From Cheiracanthium punctorium (taxonomy: Eukaryota > Arthropoda > Arachnida > Araneae > Cheiracanthiidae), in NCBI GenBank assembly GCA_038373885.1, contig JAWZYV010000102.1, positions 186,001 to 250,000 of the forward strand: a stretch of 64,000 nucleotides of DNA. The letters are read 5' to 3'. How positions within the stretch are numbered: position 1 is the first letter of the stretch; each line of letters starts with the position of its first letter. Shown piece after piece: positions 1-11,959 of the stretch. The position numbers and the translations under genes are program-made. The notes under the pieces are model-generated. The model was not told the origin of the DNA, made no database searches, and worked only from the letters and a program-made list of their open reading frames with translations.

Positions 1-846
1 AAGATTAGCAACTACCTATCAAATCACCAAATTTCGTATTTGTCGTTATTACGCGGTGCTTGAAGATACATAGCCTCATTTTGAGAGAATTTTCACAAAA
101 TCTCAAAATCTAATAAAAATGTTTAAAAAATTGGACACATATACTTTATGTTGAGCAACAACCTATCATGCGACCAAATTTCATATCATTCACTTTAGTA
201 GTTATTACGTAATGCTTGAACAAAAATTCACTCAGTTTCACACAATTTTCGCAAAATCCCAAAATCTGATACAGATTTTTTAAAAATTCGACGACAAAGT
301 TTTAAGTTGAGTGACCACCTATCATGATACCAAATTTCATTTCATTCACTTCAGTCGTTTTTACGCGATGCTCGAACACAATTTTAAGGTGTTTGGAACG
401 ATTTTCGCAAAATCTGATAATCTAATCAAGATTTTTTAAAAATACGCTGCCTCATGTTTAAGTTGAGTGACCACCAATCATGATACCAAATTTCATTTCA
501 ATCGCTTCAGTCGTTTTTACGTGATGCTCGAACACAAATTTACGCAGTTTGAAAGGATTTTCACAAAATCTCAAAATCTAATCAAGATTTAAAAAAAAAA
601 TCGACGCCTATGTTTTAAGTTGAGTGACCACCAATCATGAAACCAAAATTCATTTGAATAGCTTCAGTCGTTTTTACGTGATGCTTAAACAAAAAAAGCG
701 TCACGGACAGAATGACAGAACGACACACAGACAAACTTTTTGGGAGGGTCGTACCGGATTCCCAGGTGCTTGAAACGGATAGAAATCGCAAAATTTTTGA
801 ATTACAAGAAATGTACAGACAAAAGTCAAATTTTATTTATATAGAT
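1..846 (+). repeat. Dispersed element with 156-bp internal tandem units
   Basis: Starts of the phrase GAGTGACCACC-ATCATG recur at about 153, 309, 465 and 622, so the units are 156-157 bp long, and a further diverged unit runs into the left window edge. Each unit holds ACCAAATTTCATTTCA, a TTTTTACGTGATGCT stretch and an A/T-rich end. The array leads into ACAGACAAACTTTTTGGGAG and a tail ending TTTATTTATATAGAT at 832-846. The same end recurs at 2.5-2.6 kb. It is non-coding and its superfamily is not determined; a Helitron-like or non-LTR-derived element is possible. Confidence 0.75.
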
Positions 847-1788
847 GTGTCGTGTGAGCAGTATTCTTCTATTTAACACCAATTAACAGACAGTACGCAA
901 TATTGATAGAGATTTACTCTACAAGACAAGATATTTACTGTACAAGGAGTTTATACAAGACGAGACAAGGCAGTGAAGTGGAGCTTAGCTTTTCAAGAAT
1001 GTCGTCATCAAGATCTGAAAATCATGTGCCCAAATTTCTACGAAGGTATACATTCACTAGCTGAAGTACCCGACGTTAACGGGTTAGTACGTAATGCAAA
1101 TTTCCAAAAAGGCCTGAATTTTTGACAGTATTAAGTGTAGAAAGAACCGACATTGGTATATTGGCAACAGTATAGAAAGCAAAATCATAACTTCTGTGTG
1201 CGTATTTTTAAAAGATTCCTGTTAAATTTCACTGTACTCTCTTAATCCATTTTTAAGGGATGCGAGAACAAACAATTATACGACTAATCTCAAAATCCCA
1301 AAATCTTTGAAATATTTAAAACAGTTTTGGCATTTAGAGTTTGAATTAACTTACATCTAACACAAATTCGAATTTCATTCGATTCCATGGCCATTTTTCA
1401 GGAATGGAACAAACATGTACTGAGTTTTCACAACATCACATATTCTGTAAAAACTTTTAAAGTTCTTTGACGGCTGTAGTTGACCGTTAAATCACCACCT
1501 GTAACGATACTAAATTTTATTTTATTCGCTTGAGTGGTTTATACGTAATCGACAGTTTTTTTTTTCACATTCTGAATAATTTTTTGGAAAACTAGGGGCC
1601 AAGGCCCCCCAGACTCGCTACGCTCGCTTTTCGTATGAGGCATTCGGCCCCTAATCAGGCTTATTCGTAAAAAAGACATAATTTCAACAGACAAAACCCG
1701 AAGATTGGATCAGATAGAATGTTACTGAGCTACGCATTGCTTGGTTCTTGCATGTTCATTGGTACATAAAAATTTAAACTTCACACTA
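847..1788. other. No gene seen; degenerate repeat remnants
   Basis: AT-rich sequence. It contains a CTAGCTGAAGTACCCG motif near 1058, shared with 11.88 kb, and diverged pieces of the 156-bp unit around 1440-1560. Nothing coding was seen. Confidence 0.5.
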
Positions 1789-2150
1789 CAGTAGATCCCC
1801 TCCCCCTCATAACACGGAAGATATTTTGTTATGGGAATCCGTGTTGTACGGGTCCTGAGCTATACTCCACCTGGAGTGCGGACTCCGCTTATAATCGCTG
1901 GAAAAATTATTAGCACGCTTCAGACAATGATTTTCAATGTTGCCATTCAAAAGTTTGTTGCAAATGAATGAATGATTTTATGCCAAATCTGGCAACCATT
2001 CGGTTTATTTTTTCAGTTTTTTATTAATATCTTCTAAAATAATTCGATTTTCGAAATTTAAATCAGCTTAGCAGGTTCCTCGGAATTTTTCGAATCTGTG
2101 GGCACCTTAGTCGAAACTCAAATCCCCACGGTTTAGGAGGAGATACGCTG
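1789..2150. mobile_element. pogo/Tigger-like MITE remnant
   Basis: The left end CAGTAGATCCCCTCCCCCTC and the reverse complement of the right end, CAGCGTATCTCCTCCTAAAC, are imperfect terminal inverted repeats. TA precedes the left end. The right-hand TA is not preserved, so this is an old copy and the call is tentative. Confidence 0.35.
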
Positions 2151-2209
2151 ACAAGCTTTTGACAGCGATGGCGACAGCGGCCCTTACTTTTTTTTAGAAT
2201 AGAGAGATA

Positions 2210-2612
2210 TCTAATAAAATTTTTTAAAAATTTGACACCTATAGTTTAAGCTAAACGATCACCTATCATGCCACCAACTTCCTATCATTCCTTGAAGGTT
2301 TTATTTCTTGATGCTGGAACAGAAATTTATTCATTTTGAAACGATTTTCGCAAAATTTCAAAATGTAATAAATTTTTTTTACACATTCGACGCCTATATG
2401 TTAAGCTGAGTGACCACCTATGATGTCATCTAATATCGTTTCATTAGCATCAGTCGATGTTACGTGATGCGCGAACAAAAATGACAGACATAACTTATTA
2501 TTATTATTTACGGTGGTACTGGGTTCCCTGGTGCTTGAAACGGATAGAAATTGAAAAAATTTTGAATTCCAAGTAATGTACAGACAAAAGTCTAATTTTA
2601 TTTACATAGATA
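2210..2612 (+). repeat. Second copy of the 156-bp-unit element
   Basis: Two diverged units (GTGACCACCTATGATG and relatives) are followed by the same downstream block as at 700-846: CCCTGGTGCTTGAAACGGAT, a GTACAGACAAAAGTC stretch and the tail TTTATTTACATAGAT. Confidence 0.7.
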
Positions 2613-2650
2613 CCGCCTGTGATGAAAACGTTCTAGCTAGCTGCTATGCT

Positions 2651-3000
2651 TAGGGTTGCCAGGTCGCCAAAACAAATAGCCGGACAGACCAGATAGTTTG
2701 GCCGGGCATTTGGGTAAAAAGGCCGGACAGTCTACAATATTGAGGATTTTGTCTCAGTATTAATAGGTACCACAAGAAATTTGTATGTAAAATCAAGATT
2801 TTTTTATTATTACCATGAATCTTGTTAAATTCTAATGAAATATAAATAACATCGAATGCCAAATCAGTTCAAGTATTTTATTACTAATCATCCAAAGTCA
2901 CCAGTAAAAAGCCTGACAAAAGCAGGGCACCGTTAAGCTTGGCCGGGCACGCAGTCAAAAAGCCTAACTATGTCCTGCTTTATCCGGACGCCTAGCAAAT
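2651..3000. mobile_element. hAT-like TIR element (GGTTGCCAGG type)
   Basis: The left end reads TAGGGTTGCCAGGTCGCC. The reverse complement of the right end reads GATTTGCTAGGCGTCCGG. Subterminal GGCCGGACA/GGCCGGGCA motifs occur at both sides. There is no coding capacity. The flanking 8-mers agree only weakly. Confidence 0.45.
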
Positions 3001-3237
3001 CTATATGTTGTCTTTCCGACTGCAAGCGTGTCCCATGATGAAAACTTTACTCCTAGCCTTACCATATTCTGGAGTCTACCACGATCCTATCGGAATGTAT
3101 CAGTGACGGATAATTCTCACTACAGGCTAGTCAAATTCTTCGGATAAATAGCTGCAATCCTCAATATCGCTCTACCATGATTATGGCATGTTAAAGCAGT
3201 GAGAATTTTTATACTTGTTACGACATGTGGGACCGAT

Positions 3238-3680
3238 CAGCCAATCACAGCACACTGCTTCCTCCCCTTTTTCTACAATTACTCAGACGGGGGACACTGT
3301 CTCCAGAATTTCCGAGGGGTTGGGGAACATCGATTAAGGAAAGTGTGTGTTTTGACAGTGAAGGAATAGACAGCCTCTCCAGGGAAAGGTGTTTTTTTGC
3401 GGGTGCGCTTAACGCTCCATACTGCGCATAATAAACAACTTATCCATCTTTCAGTTTCCGATATCGTGAAATGCTTTTCACCTCAATTTAGCCGGGGCCG
3501 TCGTTATTAGCAACCGGGCCTGCTTCTTCGTTGCCACCGGAAGAAATGAGTGAAACATTGAGGCCTAATATTTACATTTGTGCTGTTCGATTGTATGCGA
3601 TTATAAACGTTAATTTATTTTATAATTAAAAAACAATTTTGTTATAGTTTTGTCATAATGATTTAATGACCAGGTGTTTT
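3238..3680 (+). promoter_or_regulatory. Weak promoter-like block with CCAAT and ETS motifs
   Basis: A locally GC-richer stretch carries CCAATCA (about 3241) and CCGGAAG (about 3538). A donor-like AGAGGTAGGT follows near 3681. The left inverted repeat of the 3.5-5.4 kb block lies inside it, so this may be transposon sequence rather than a host promoter. No expression evidence is visible. Confidence 0.2.
3494..3523 (+). repeat. Left arm of 30-bp inverted repeat pair
   Basis: GGGGCCGTCGTTATTAGC and onward matches the reverse complement of 5377-5405 at about 26 of 30 positions. Further out, GAGGCCT also recurs inverted. Confidence 0.6.
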
Positions 3681-5376
3681 AGAGGTAGGTAATAATTTTT
3701 TGAAGATTGCGCTTTTTTTTATGGAAATAAATCAACGAATTCAATCATAGAATTCGAACTTTAAGTTCTGAATGTAAAGGTAAGTGTACACTTGTATATA
3801 GAAATGCTACAAATTTATAGGATATAAAGCATGTTTTGTGAATTAATATTCATGTGTTATTTATAAATCATTTTAATCTGAAATCGTTTAACTTGGGTAG
3901 TTTATTATTCTAGTAAATAAGCGTGCGTTGTAATACTAGTTAGACATTCTTATCTGTTTAAATCTTTCAGCTGAAAATGTCATTTATCATTCATTATAAA
4001 TGCAACTAAATGTGTGATATTGGTTTCACTGCAGAAGTACTGTAAAATATGTTATTAATTTTTGCACATGTTTATGTAGAAACTTAAATTGAAGTTAATA
4101 TTTTGTATAAGCGTTCATCATACTCAAATTCAAAGTTCCATTTAGATAATGGCTATAATAAAAAGTAATTAATTCGGAGATCGTTTGTTTTTAGTTTACT
4201 ACAGTGTTTAGCGCAACTTGTGAAAAGGGATCTTGAAATTTTTCAAGTCCTAGAGCTGTTAGTTTATCTTAATTTGTATTCAAAGTCCGTGGAGCAGGTT
4301 TTTTCTTTCTTTTTTTAAAGCTATAACCCTAATATACAGCAATGCAGGGACGAAAACATTTGTTTTCAATCGCCAGTTAATAATAACTTTAAAAAAAGGT
4401 GTTGGAATATTAGTGGTATTTCCTAGTATGGTTTTCTAAAATTTATAATTTTTCTTTGGAGAAGAAAAAGTATATGGAACTAACACTGAAAATTATAAAT
4501 CATTTTCATTTCGAATGGTAAAATTTTCGATAAATAAACTCATTTGAACTAACCAAAATAAAAACAGTTAATAAACGTGTTTTATCATACACTGTTACGT
4601 TATTCTTAATCCTTTTGATATATTATCTCCCCTTTAAGTTCGTACTATAATTTATGGAACACCCTTTATTTTGTAATTCATTCTAAATGTTTCTCGTTAA
4701 ATTAATTTACATTATTTTTCATGTAAATACCAAGGACTTGCCGTGCACAGGTTGTACTTATAATTATAGCAAACATTCTTCTGATACCTACGCCTTACAA
4801 AAGATTAAAAATTAAATAGTATATCAGTACTTAAATTTTGTATACGTGAATTGTAAATATCAAATATTTTAAATTCTATTTCAGCTCCTCGTCATATATT
4901 TTGTTAATATATTAACCGAACAATATTTAATAAATGAAAATTTAATAACTACTAGTTAAATTTATTTTAAAAGTAATAATGGTTGTAACTGCTTTGAAAA
5001 TGTGAAACTTAAACATTCAGTATAAAGAAATACATAAAAATGTCTGTATCATTTGTGTATTCGTTTACTTTAATGTATACTAAAAGTCAGCTTAATTTTT
5101 TCATGTATATTAAAATTCAAGCTAAAATAATGAATCATGAGAGTGCGCACTACTTTGTTTTTCCTTCAAATTACATGCATCTATTTACTTTAATGTCCAC
5201 GGGTATCATAGTAAAGAAACTGTTAATGAGTTCGTACTTGAATTATTAACACAATCACTACTTAAAACTACATTTAATAACGTTTCAAAGCATCGGAAAG
5301 CTTAAAAATTGCTTGATGTATACGGGAAGACGCGAGCATCCGTAGGCCTCTTTGGATGACTCATCGAAATACACGC
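3524..5376. mobile_element. AT-rich block between inverted repeats; candidate non-autonomous DNA element
   Basis: About 1.85 kb of very AT-rich sequence without convincing open frames lies between the two inverted repeats. The layout is that of a non-autonomous TIR transposon. I find no clear target-site duplication, so class and exact ends are unknown. Confidence 0.35.
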
Positions 5377-5405
5377 GCAGGCCCGTTACTAATAGCGAAG
5401 GCCCC
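5377..5405 (-). repeat. Right arm of 30-bp inverted repeat pair
   Basis: GCAGGCCCGTTACTAATAGC and onward is the inverted partner of 3494-3523. Confidence 0.6.
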
Positions 5406-5626
5406 GATTTAGCCTATCGGGGGAAAAAACGGCATTTCTGACGACTTCGTGGCATATGTTCTTTCAGAATGTGACGTCATGAGTTGAGAAGGGTTGATTT
5501 ATCCGCTTTGGCTTGGTGAATATTTCCCGGATTGGCGAATATTTTGTTCCTGAAGGTGGAAGAACCTCTGTATCTCCCGAAATGCACAATCACTATAATT
5601 TAAGTTGAATTTTAAAAGTGTATATA

Positions 5627-6030
5627 CAGGGTGATTCAGAACTCTTGTCTTGAAAAAAACATGTAAGGGGTGGTTGATGCAACCAAGACGGTTTAGAATC
5701 ACAAAGCAATGTGGGGTTGGAAACTTCACTTTCATTTACCTGTTAATAATCACTCAAATAATCAATATATAACCCGTACTTTAATAATTAATCCTGTTAA
5801 TAATCAACTTTAATTAAGTGCTTCCTGTGAAAAGTTTTATTAATTTTTGATGAACCAGGTTCGGAAAGTTTCCTTTTGTATATACAGGTAGATACTTTCT
5901 TCTTCAAAATGATTATTAGCAAATGCATCAACATGACGTTTTTAACCCCACATTGCTACGCGATTCTGAACTGTCTTGGTTCCCTCTACCACCCGTTACA
6001 TGCTTTTCACAAGAGTTCTGAATCACCCTA
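5627..6030. mobile_element. Mariner-type MITE with about 100-bp TIRs
   Basis: Starts CAGGGTGATTCAGAACTC after TATATA and ends with the inverse GAGTTCTGAATCACCCT before ATATA. The arms stay complementary for about 100 bp, including AACCAAGACGGTTTAGAATC and its inverted partner. Two relatives lie at 52.53-52.97 and 52.98-53.29 kb. The CAGGGTG terminus and TA context are typical of Tc1/mariner superfamily MITEs. Confidence 0.75.
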
Positions 6031-6107
6031 TATACAGGTAAAAGTATAATACAATAAATAAGAGCTGCACTTAAATTTTTTTTTTCTTTTTTATCCAGTC
6101 TTCTAGT

Positions 6108-6751
6108 TAGTGATGTGTCATTCGAATGATTTACATAATCGATTACTGCTATTCGAATAGAATCAATTCGAATGAAAAAGAAACCTGTTTATGGTCTCGA
6201 TACACAAACTGAAATAAAGTAATAGCACCAGGGTCTCGAAAAAATTCAGGATGGTTCTCCATAAGCTGCACCACAAACTGTAATAAGAGAAAAAACTGTT
6301 CTTTTTGTGAAACTTTCAGAAAAAATTCTGAAACACGGAACTGCTCTGGAAAATCTTTCTAAGAGTGACACGTTTTGCAAAATTTTCGATTTTTAAGAAA
6401 TTTTTTCTGAAAGTTTTGTAACTGATACAGGTTTGTCGTTTATTTCAGTATGTAGTACAGCTTGTAAAGAGACCTCAAAATTGACATAATTGGTTTATTT
6501 GTACTTATGTACCAAAATATCATGACTTTTTCGAACTACACCATTAAGCGAATAGTGAGTATTCGCGACTTTGACTATTCGAATATTAATCGCTATTTCA
6601 CTATTCGAATACTATTCACCATTCGGAATACCATGTGCTATTCAAATACTGCGTTCTAAGCATTCGAATGGATTTTTCCAAAATCGATTATCTCGAATGC
6701 ATTTAATGATCGATTAATTAAAATCGCTTCATTCAATCATGCCCATCACTA
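6108..6751. mobile_element. hAT-like element rich in ATTCGAAT palindromes
   Basis: The ends are TAGTGATGTGTCATTC and, inverted on the right, TAGTGATGGGCATGATT. The flanking 8-mers CTTCTAGT and TATCTAAT agree at 5 of 8 positions. Internally ATTCGAAT/TTCGAATA recurs many times (6120-6180 and 6540-6700). Confidence 0.5.
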
Positions 6752-6840
6752 TATCTAATTCCATTACATAATTCTTTTTGGGTTCATGCCACGCTTCCAT
6801 TATTTAAAAATTTAATTAAAAAAAAAACTAAAAAAAAAAT

Positions 6841-7493
6841 TTGAAGTGACTCCACTCGACTTTCCGAACACTTACGATTACGATCATTACCAAGCATTTA
6901 AATAAATTTAATCGATGAATAATTCAAACATATATACCAAATTGAAGCTCAATCGAACGCGCCGTTTAAACGCTAGCGCATTTTCAAGAATTTCTCCCCA
7001 CATGCCATAATGTAAAAGAAATCTTTGTCATATCCCTATACTAAGTCCTCTACACATCAAAATCAATACCGGTCTTACGATGGTGGTTTATAGCATGTAT
7101 ACCCAATTTGAGCTCAATCGAATATACCGTTTAAACGCTAGCGCACTTTCAAGAATTCCCCCGCCATAGGCCATAATGTTGTTTTTGTCATATCCCTGTA
7201 GAAAAACTATGAGTCCTATACACACCAAAATCAATACCGGTCTTGCGACGGTGGTTTATAACATATACACCAAATTTGAGCTCAATCGAATGCCCCGTTT
7301 AGGAGCTATCGCATTCACTCACATACGCACAGACATACACATACATACATACATCTCGTAAAAATAGCATAAATGAATTCAGAAGACCTCAAAATGTGTC
7401 AATACACCATTGAGCTATTTAGGAATTAAATCTCGAAGTCGAATTTTTTCATGATTACAATACTTTCCTTACATGGTACATGTTCGGAAAGTA
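6841..7493. repeat. 640-bp dispersed repeat, copy 1
   Basis: Nearly the same sequence recurs at 50.71-51.35 kb. It contains three internal sub-repeats with GAGCTCAATCGAA (near 6950, 7112 and 7281) and the phrase AAAATCAATACCGGTCTTAC. Near the ends sit ACTTTCCGAACA and its inverse TGTTCGGAAAGT. An A-rich run borders the left side. No open frame spans it. Confidence 0.75.
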
Positions 7494-7702
7494 ATAACAC
7501 AACTGGAAACATTACCCTGTCTTGAACTTAATAAGCTCGAGTGAAAATGTTAACCAAACATACGATAAGAATGAAATACTACCGTACCAAAGTACACAAT
7601 GTGGATAAAGAAAAAAGTAAATTATGACATACCTGAAATGTTGTATGGGGCACATGAATGGAGATACGTACCTTTCTTGAGCAAAAGGTAATAAAAAAAA
7701 AA

Positions 7703-7837
7703 TCAATGGTTAAAGCCCTTAAGCCTCACTCTCTTGTAAATCTTGAAAACAGACTTCTGCTGTAACTGTGAAACTAATGCTGAATAGACGTCCATTATCT
7801 TTCGTGCCGTGTATGCCATGGGATGATGCAGAATTAC
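7703..7837 (-). CDS. Candidate terminal or internal exon, unknown product
   Basis: On the minus strand CTTTTATTTTCAG at about 7850-7838 is a good 3' splice site, with a branch-like GCTGATAAT some 25 nt upstream. The sequence after it is open in phase 0 for 44 codons and ends with TGA at 7703. The peptide contains HHPMAYTARKIMDVYSALV and QQKSVFKIYKRVRLKG, which looks more protein-like than the AT-rich chance frames around it. A second phase gives 38 codons. I do not recognise a family, and found no partner exon nor AATAAA close downstream. It could be a real last exon, an internal exon using a weak donor at AGAGTGAGG, or chance. Confidence 0.25.
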   Translation of the reverse strand, partial: VILHHPMAYTARKIMDVYSALVSQLQQKSVFKIYKRVRLKGFNH

Positions 7838-9165
7838 CTGAAAATAAAAGGCAACAGAAAATTATCAGCCGCATGCAAAAGGGATGGGATAAAAGTAGAC
7901 ACCGGTAGGAATGGGTTACTGTTTATCTTGTTTATCTTCAATAATCCCGAGTGATTTATTTTAAGCTCTTAAAATGTACAAAATGGAGCAGATTCGAGAG
8001 GCATACCTAAACTATTGTATATTTCCGTGATGTAACTGAGCCTACCCAATTCAGGCCAACGTGTATGAGGTAATAGAATCTGGAAAATCGCTGTTCTCGA
8101 TTGCAGGATGTGGCTGAATAAATCTAATCTAAAGATGTGCTTTCACCAGATACTTCCTTTCGCATTTGAATGTTCAGAGCCTTTGCATACATTAAAAAAA
8201 TAAATAAAACCTTAATTATAAAAGACTAAATTAGAAAAGACCCCAGTTATGAGGGCTCCCACATCAAGATATGGAACATTTTAGTCGATTGCTGAAATGT
8301 GTAAACTTTTCCTAGAAAATTTACCTATGCTAAAACTTCAACAATTTTATAAATTACCTGTTGTACTATGCTAAGAAGTGATTCTTTCTTTCTTCTCTTT
8401 TTTTTTTAAGAACATAATTTTTGAGCAATTTAGGAATTAAATGGCAATGCAAAGAGAAAGGCTATGCAAAACTTTTGCTTGTTGCTTATCTTTGCTGAAA
8501 TTTATGACTTGCAAGTTGATAAAAGACACAAGGTTACACAATCCAAGCATATCTTTTCAAATCGCAAGTAGAATCGACGTCATTTTGATGTCACGAGTTT
8601 GAAACTGCTTTAGAAACCCCACGCAATTGAAATCTCGCGACATTAAACACGTTTCCGTCAGACACATGTCCATTAAGCAAGTCACAAATATGCTTTCTGG
8701 ATTCCGCATCCTAATTGGCTGGGAATACTCCCTAAAATTGACTAGAATTCAAATAGCTTTTGTCAGCCAGTAGGCATTATGAAAAAAAAGATGTTAATTG
8801 GGTCGAATTAAAGGTGGTAATTTGGGGTAAAAAAGATTTAAATTTCATATAAAGTTTGTAAACTTTATATTAAAATTAATTATTTTAATGACTATGTCAT
8901 TTTATCTCTCAACACCCTTTATTGAAAAATGCGACATAAAAAAGCGACATAAAAAGTGACATAATTTTACATGTATTTAAATTTTACTAGCTGCGTACCC
9001 GTTCTCCGCACGGTAGGGAACGAAACTTCTTCTTATATGTATAGTTCGAATTGATTCCAGAGATTTGGAATCTAAAAATAAGCAAAATGATTTGACTCTT
9101 CGCGTAAAGTTACTCATTACTTATTCGTAAAGTTAGTATAAGTACTGACCTGTGACCATTGTTAA
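7838..9165. other. No gene seen; AT-rich sequence
   Basis: Intron-like sequence on the minus-strand reading of the candidate exon. It contains a CTAGCTGCGTACCCG motif at about 8989 and a GCGACATAAAAA direct repeat near 8930-8960. Confidence 0.4.
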
Positions 9166-10040
9166 GGGGATGGTGGACATGAAAAAGTTCTTTTTTATAT
9201 TTAATAAGATAGGATTATGAAATTTTGTATTTTAATATATTAAACTAAAAGCATTATAAACAACTGAAAATAAAATAATTTTTTAAAAATATTAGTAATT
9301 AATTAAAAATTAATTAATTTTTTAGTTTCGAAAAAATGCTCCATGCGTTTTAATTTTAACTTTTTAATAATAATTTTGTTTTATAATAGCATAAAAATAT
9401 ATTTTAAAAAAGTCTGTGTAACGGTTTTTGATTCGACCGAGTAGTTAATTTTTTAGAAATATTTCCATGGATATATACCAAACTTCTCCGAAATTTTTCA
9501 GTTTTCGTAAATAAAAGTGAAATTTCATAATCGAAATTTTGACCATATTTAAAAAGGATACACAGATTTATTGTAATATATGAGAAGAATGTTTATAGTA
9601 AATTTTGTATAATTCCGACCAAAATTAAGTCGCATGGAGCATTTTGAAGGCAAGGAAATCACAAAAAACTTGATTTGGAGAAAATACAGTTTAAAGTGTC
9701 ATTTTCCATTTACCTTTGATACCGTCTCTTCTGAATCATTTTATTTATGATTTTACCTTAACAAAACATATTTTAAAATAATTTCATTCGAATATTAGCT
9801 TATTTCGTAAAACGTTCAATAAAAATTGTGACGTGTTAATTACGCGTTTGTTTGCATTTTTGTGGACATTTAACTGTCCCTTTTAATTTTCTCAAACTCT
9901 AATATCTTTTTAAAAACTAGCCGTAGACATACGCGGTTTTTTCTCCATGGTTCAGCTTTAACTGTAGAATATTAGTATGTAAAAAAGAAAAAACACATTT
10001 TTTTGGTCCAATTTTGATGATTTGGGTATCCACCATCCCC
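9166..10040. mobile_element. TTAA-flanked MITE (Kolobok- or piggyBac-like)
   Basis: TTAA at 9162-9165 and 10041-10044 flanks inverted ends that share GGGGATGGTGGA. That gives a 12-13-bp TIR plus a TTAA target duplication. The 875-bp interior is AT-rich with no open frame. piggyBac ends normally begin CCC, whereas these begin GGGG, so Kolobok is a fair alternative. Confidence 0.65.
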
Positions 10041-10044
10041 TTAA

Positions 10045-10758
10045 TATTATGACGCAAAAAACTATGTCTGTGTCATCCACGATCAGAAAAGAAAAGCGTG
10101 ACGGTTTTTAGTGAAAATTCCTAATTTTCAAAATGTCTCATTTCTGCATCATACTCTTTTTTAGATTTAAGTTATGCCATTAATACCTTAGATACTACAT
10201 GAAGTGGAGAACCGTTTTATTTTATAATTAAATAGTTGTGTACCCGCTCTTTGCAAGGCAAGAGAAGAACATTTTCCTAAAATGTGATCATAACTACTTG
10301 TAACAAAACAGAATCGCCAAGAAAAAAGAAAGTTCTGTTACAGTCTTTTCTGTTGAAACTACCGCGTGATATATTAACGCGACGTAGAATTACTTAATGT
10401 TTTGTTAGCTGTGATGTAATACGGCTGTTAAAAAATGAATAGAAGATTTAGTTTCACAAAATATTTATTAATGCGGTATATTGTGGTTTGATCAATATTG
10501 CCTTATCATATCTACTTACTATTAATTATACTATCTTTTACTGATACCAATACAATATACTGTCCTTTTGCAACCGTTAATGCTTAATTTAAAGAAACGG
10601 TTTAGATATTTGCCACGAATGTAGGCTTTTACTCTTTGGTGATTCTTTGCAATTTACGCATTAGCATAAACGATAATCATTTCATTTTATGGTTGCCACT
10701 AAATCAGCTCTGAATAAATTTTTACGCATAGTTCTTGTCAGATTGGTGTATTTAGCAC
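10045..10758. other. No gene seen; repeat-derived motif near 10.23 kb
   Basis: AT-rich. A diverged TAGTTGTGTACCCGCTCTTTG motif of the CTAGCTG family lies near 10227-10247; the rest shows nothing recognisable. Confidence 0.4.
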
Positions 10759-10935
10759 CAGGGCCCTATTATCGCACGGGCAAATCGGGACTTTGCCCAG
10801 GGGCGAAATGGCCCACAATTTCAAATGTTGCTCTTTTTTTACAAAAAAATTTATGAAAAATAAAACAAATTTCATACATGGGGGGGGGGCAAAATTCATC
10901 AATGCCCGGGGCCCCCTGGTCATAATCAGGCCCTG
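10759..10935. mobile_element. hAT MITE, CAGGGCCTGATTA family
   Basis: The ends CAGGGCCCTATTATCG and, inverted, CAGGGCCTGATTATG match those of the larger element at 58.4 kb. The flanks TTTAGCAC and TTTAATAC are an 8-bp target duplication with 2 mismatches. The interior has a G9 tract and GGGCGAAATGGCCC. Confidence 0.75.
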
Positions 10936-11569
10936 TTTAATACCGCAATATATTTCCTGCTATTCGAAAACGTGACCCGTTTAAAATCTCAATCGAAAAT
11001 AATGCTGGATAATTCACTGGTGAAAAAACAGCATTCAATTATTTATCTGGCAACGTAAAGTAAAATATAGAATTATTTCATGCGTGGCGTATGTTTTGCT
11101 TGTGAGTCCGTTATTCTGATTGAGTTTCGAAAGAGGTTTTAAACTTATGACATCAAAATCACGCACTTTTCACATGCGATAACTCAGTTATTTTAAAGTA
11201 ATTTTATTTGTTTTTTTTCAACTGGCAATTTTAATCATTGTTACTGTCTCCAAGACAACCAAACCGCAAGATATCATACCGAAAATTTTAAGCTGCTGCT
11301 ACTGAAATGAAAATAATTCTTTACTTAAAAATTCGTAAAAAATCTCCTAATTTATATTTTACTCTGGTTTTTCTTTTAAAAGAGGGCGAAATGTATGCTC
11401 CGTCATTTGAGAAAATATAGAAAAGTTATGACGGATAGAATTCAAGATACAGCAATTTTAAAAATATTTTACGGAAGTCAGCGTCAAATTTAATTTTATT
11501 TGAAAAATTCCCAAAAATCTGAAAATTATGTTACACAGTCCGAACAAACAGTTTTTAAAAGAAAATTTT

Positions 11570-11893
11570 CTCCTCTATCCGATGATGTAAATTTCGTTTT
11601 ACTGCGAGTGTAATTAGCGGCATTATTACATATTTAGCGAGAAAAATCGCTAAAAATCGGACAAAACATAAAATAAAACATTTTCTAATTCGAATTTCGA
11701 AAAAATCGCTCCGAGGCGTGTTAGGATCTGTCCTAGCGAAACCGTATGCAAAATTCGGTAGGTTTGCGACCAACCGTCTCGGCGCAATGCGATCGAGAGA
11801 CGCGCGCAAGAAGATCGGTGGTCACAAACTTGCCTACCTACATACAATGTTTACTCTCGGATTTTATTATATAAGACTAGCTGAAGTACCCGT
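11570..11893 (+). repeat. Dispersed repeat tail, copy A
   Basis: AATTCGAATTTCGAAAAAAT and the following CGAGGCGTGTTAGG / AAAATTCGGTAGGTTTG stretch match 50.26-50.37 kb. It ends TTATTATATAAG followed by ACTAGCTGAAGTACCCG. Short frames here are shadows of the repeat. Confidence 0.6.
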
Positions 11894-11959
11894 TCTTCGC
11901 ACGGGAATGAATGGACTTTTTGATATTACGATTTGTGGTGATTACTTTTCATTGTAATA

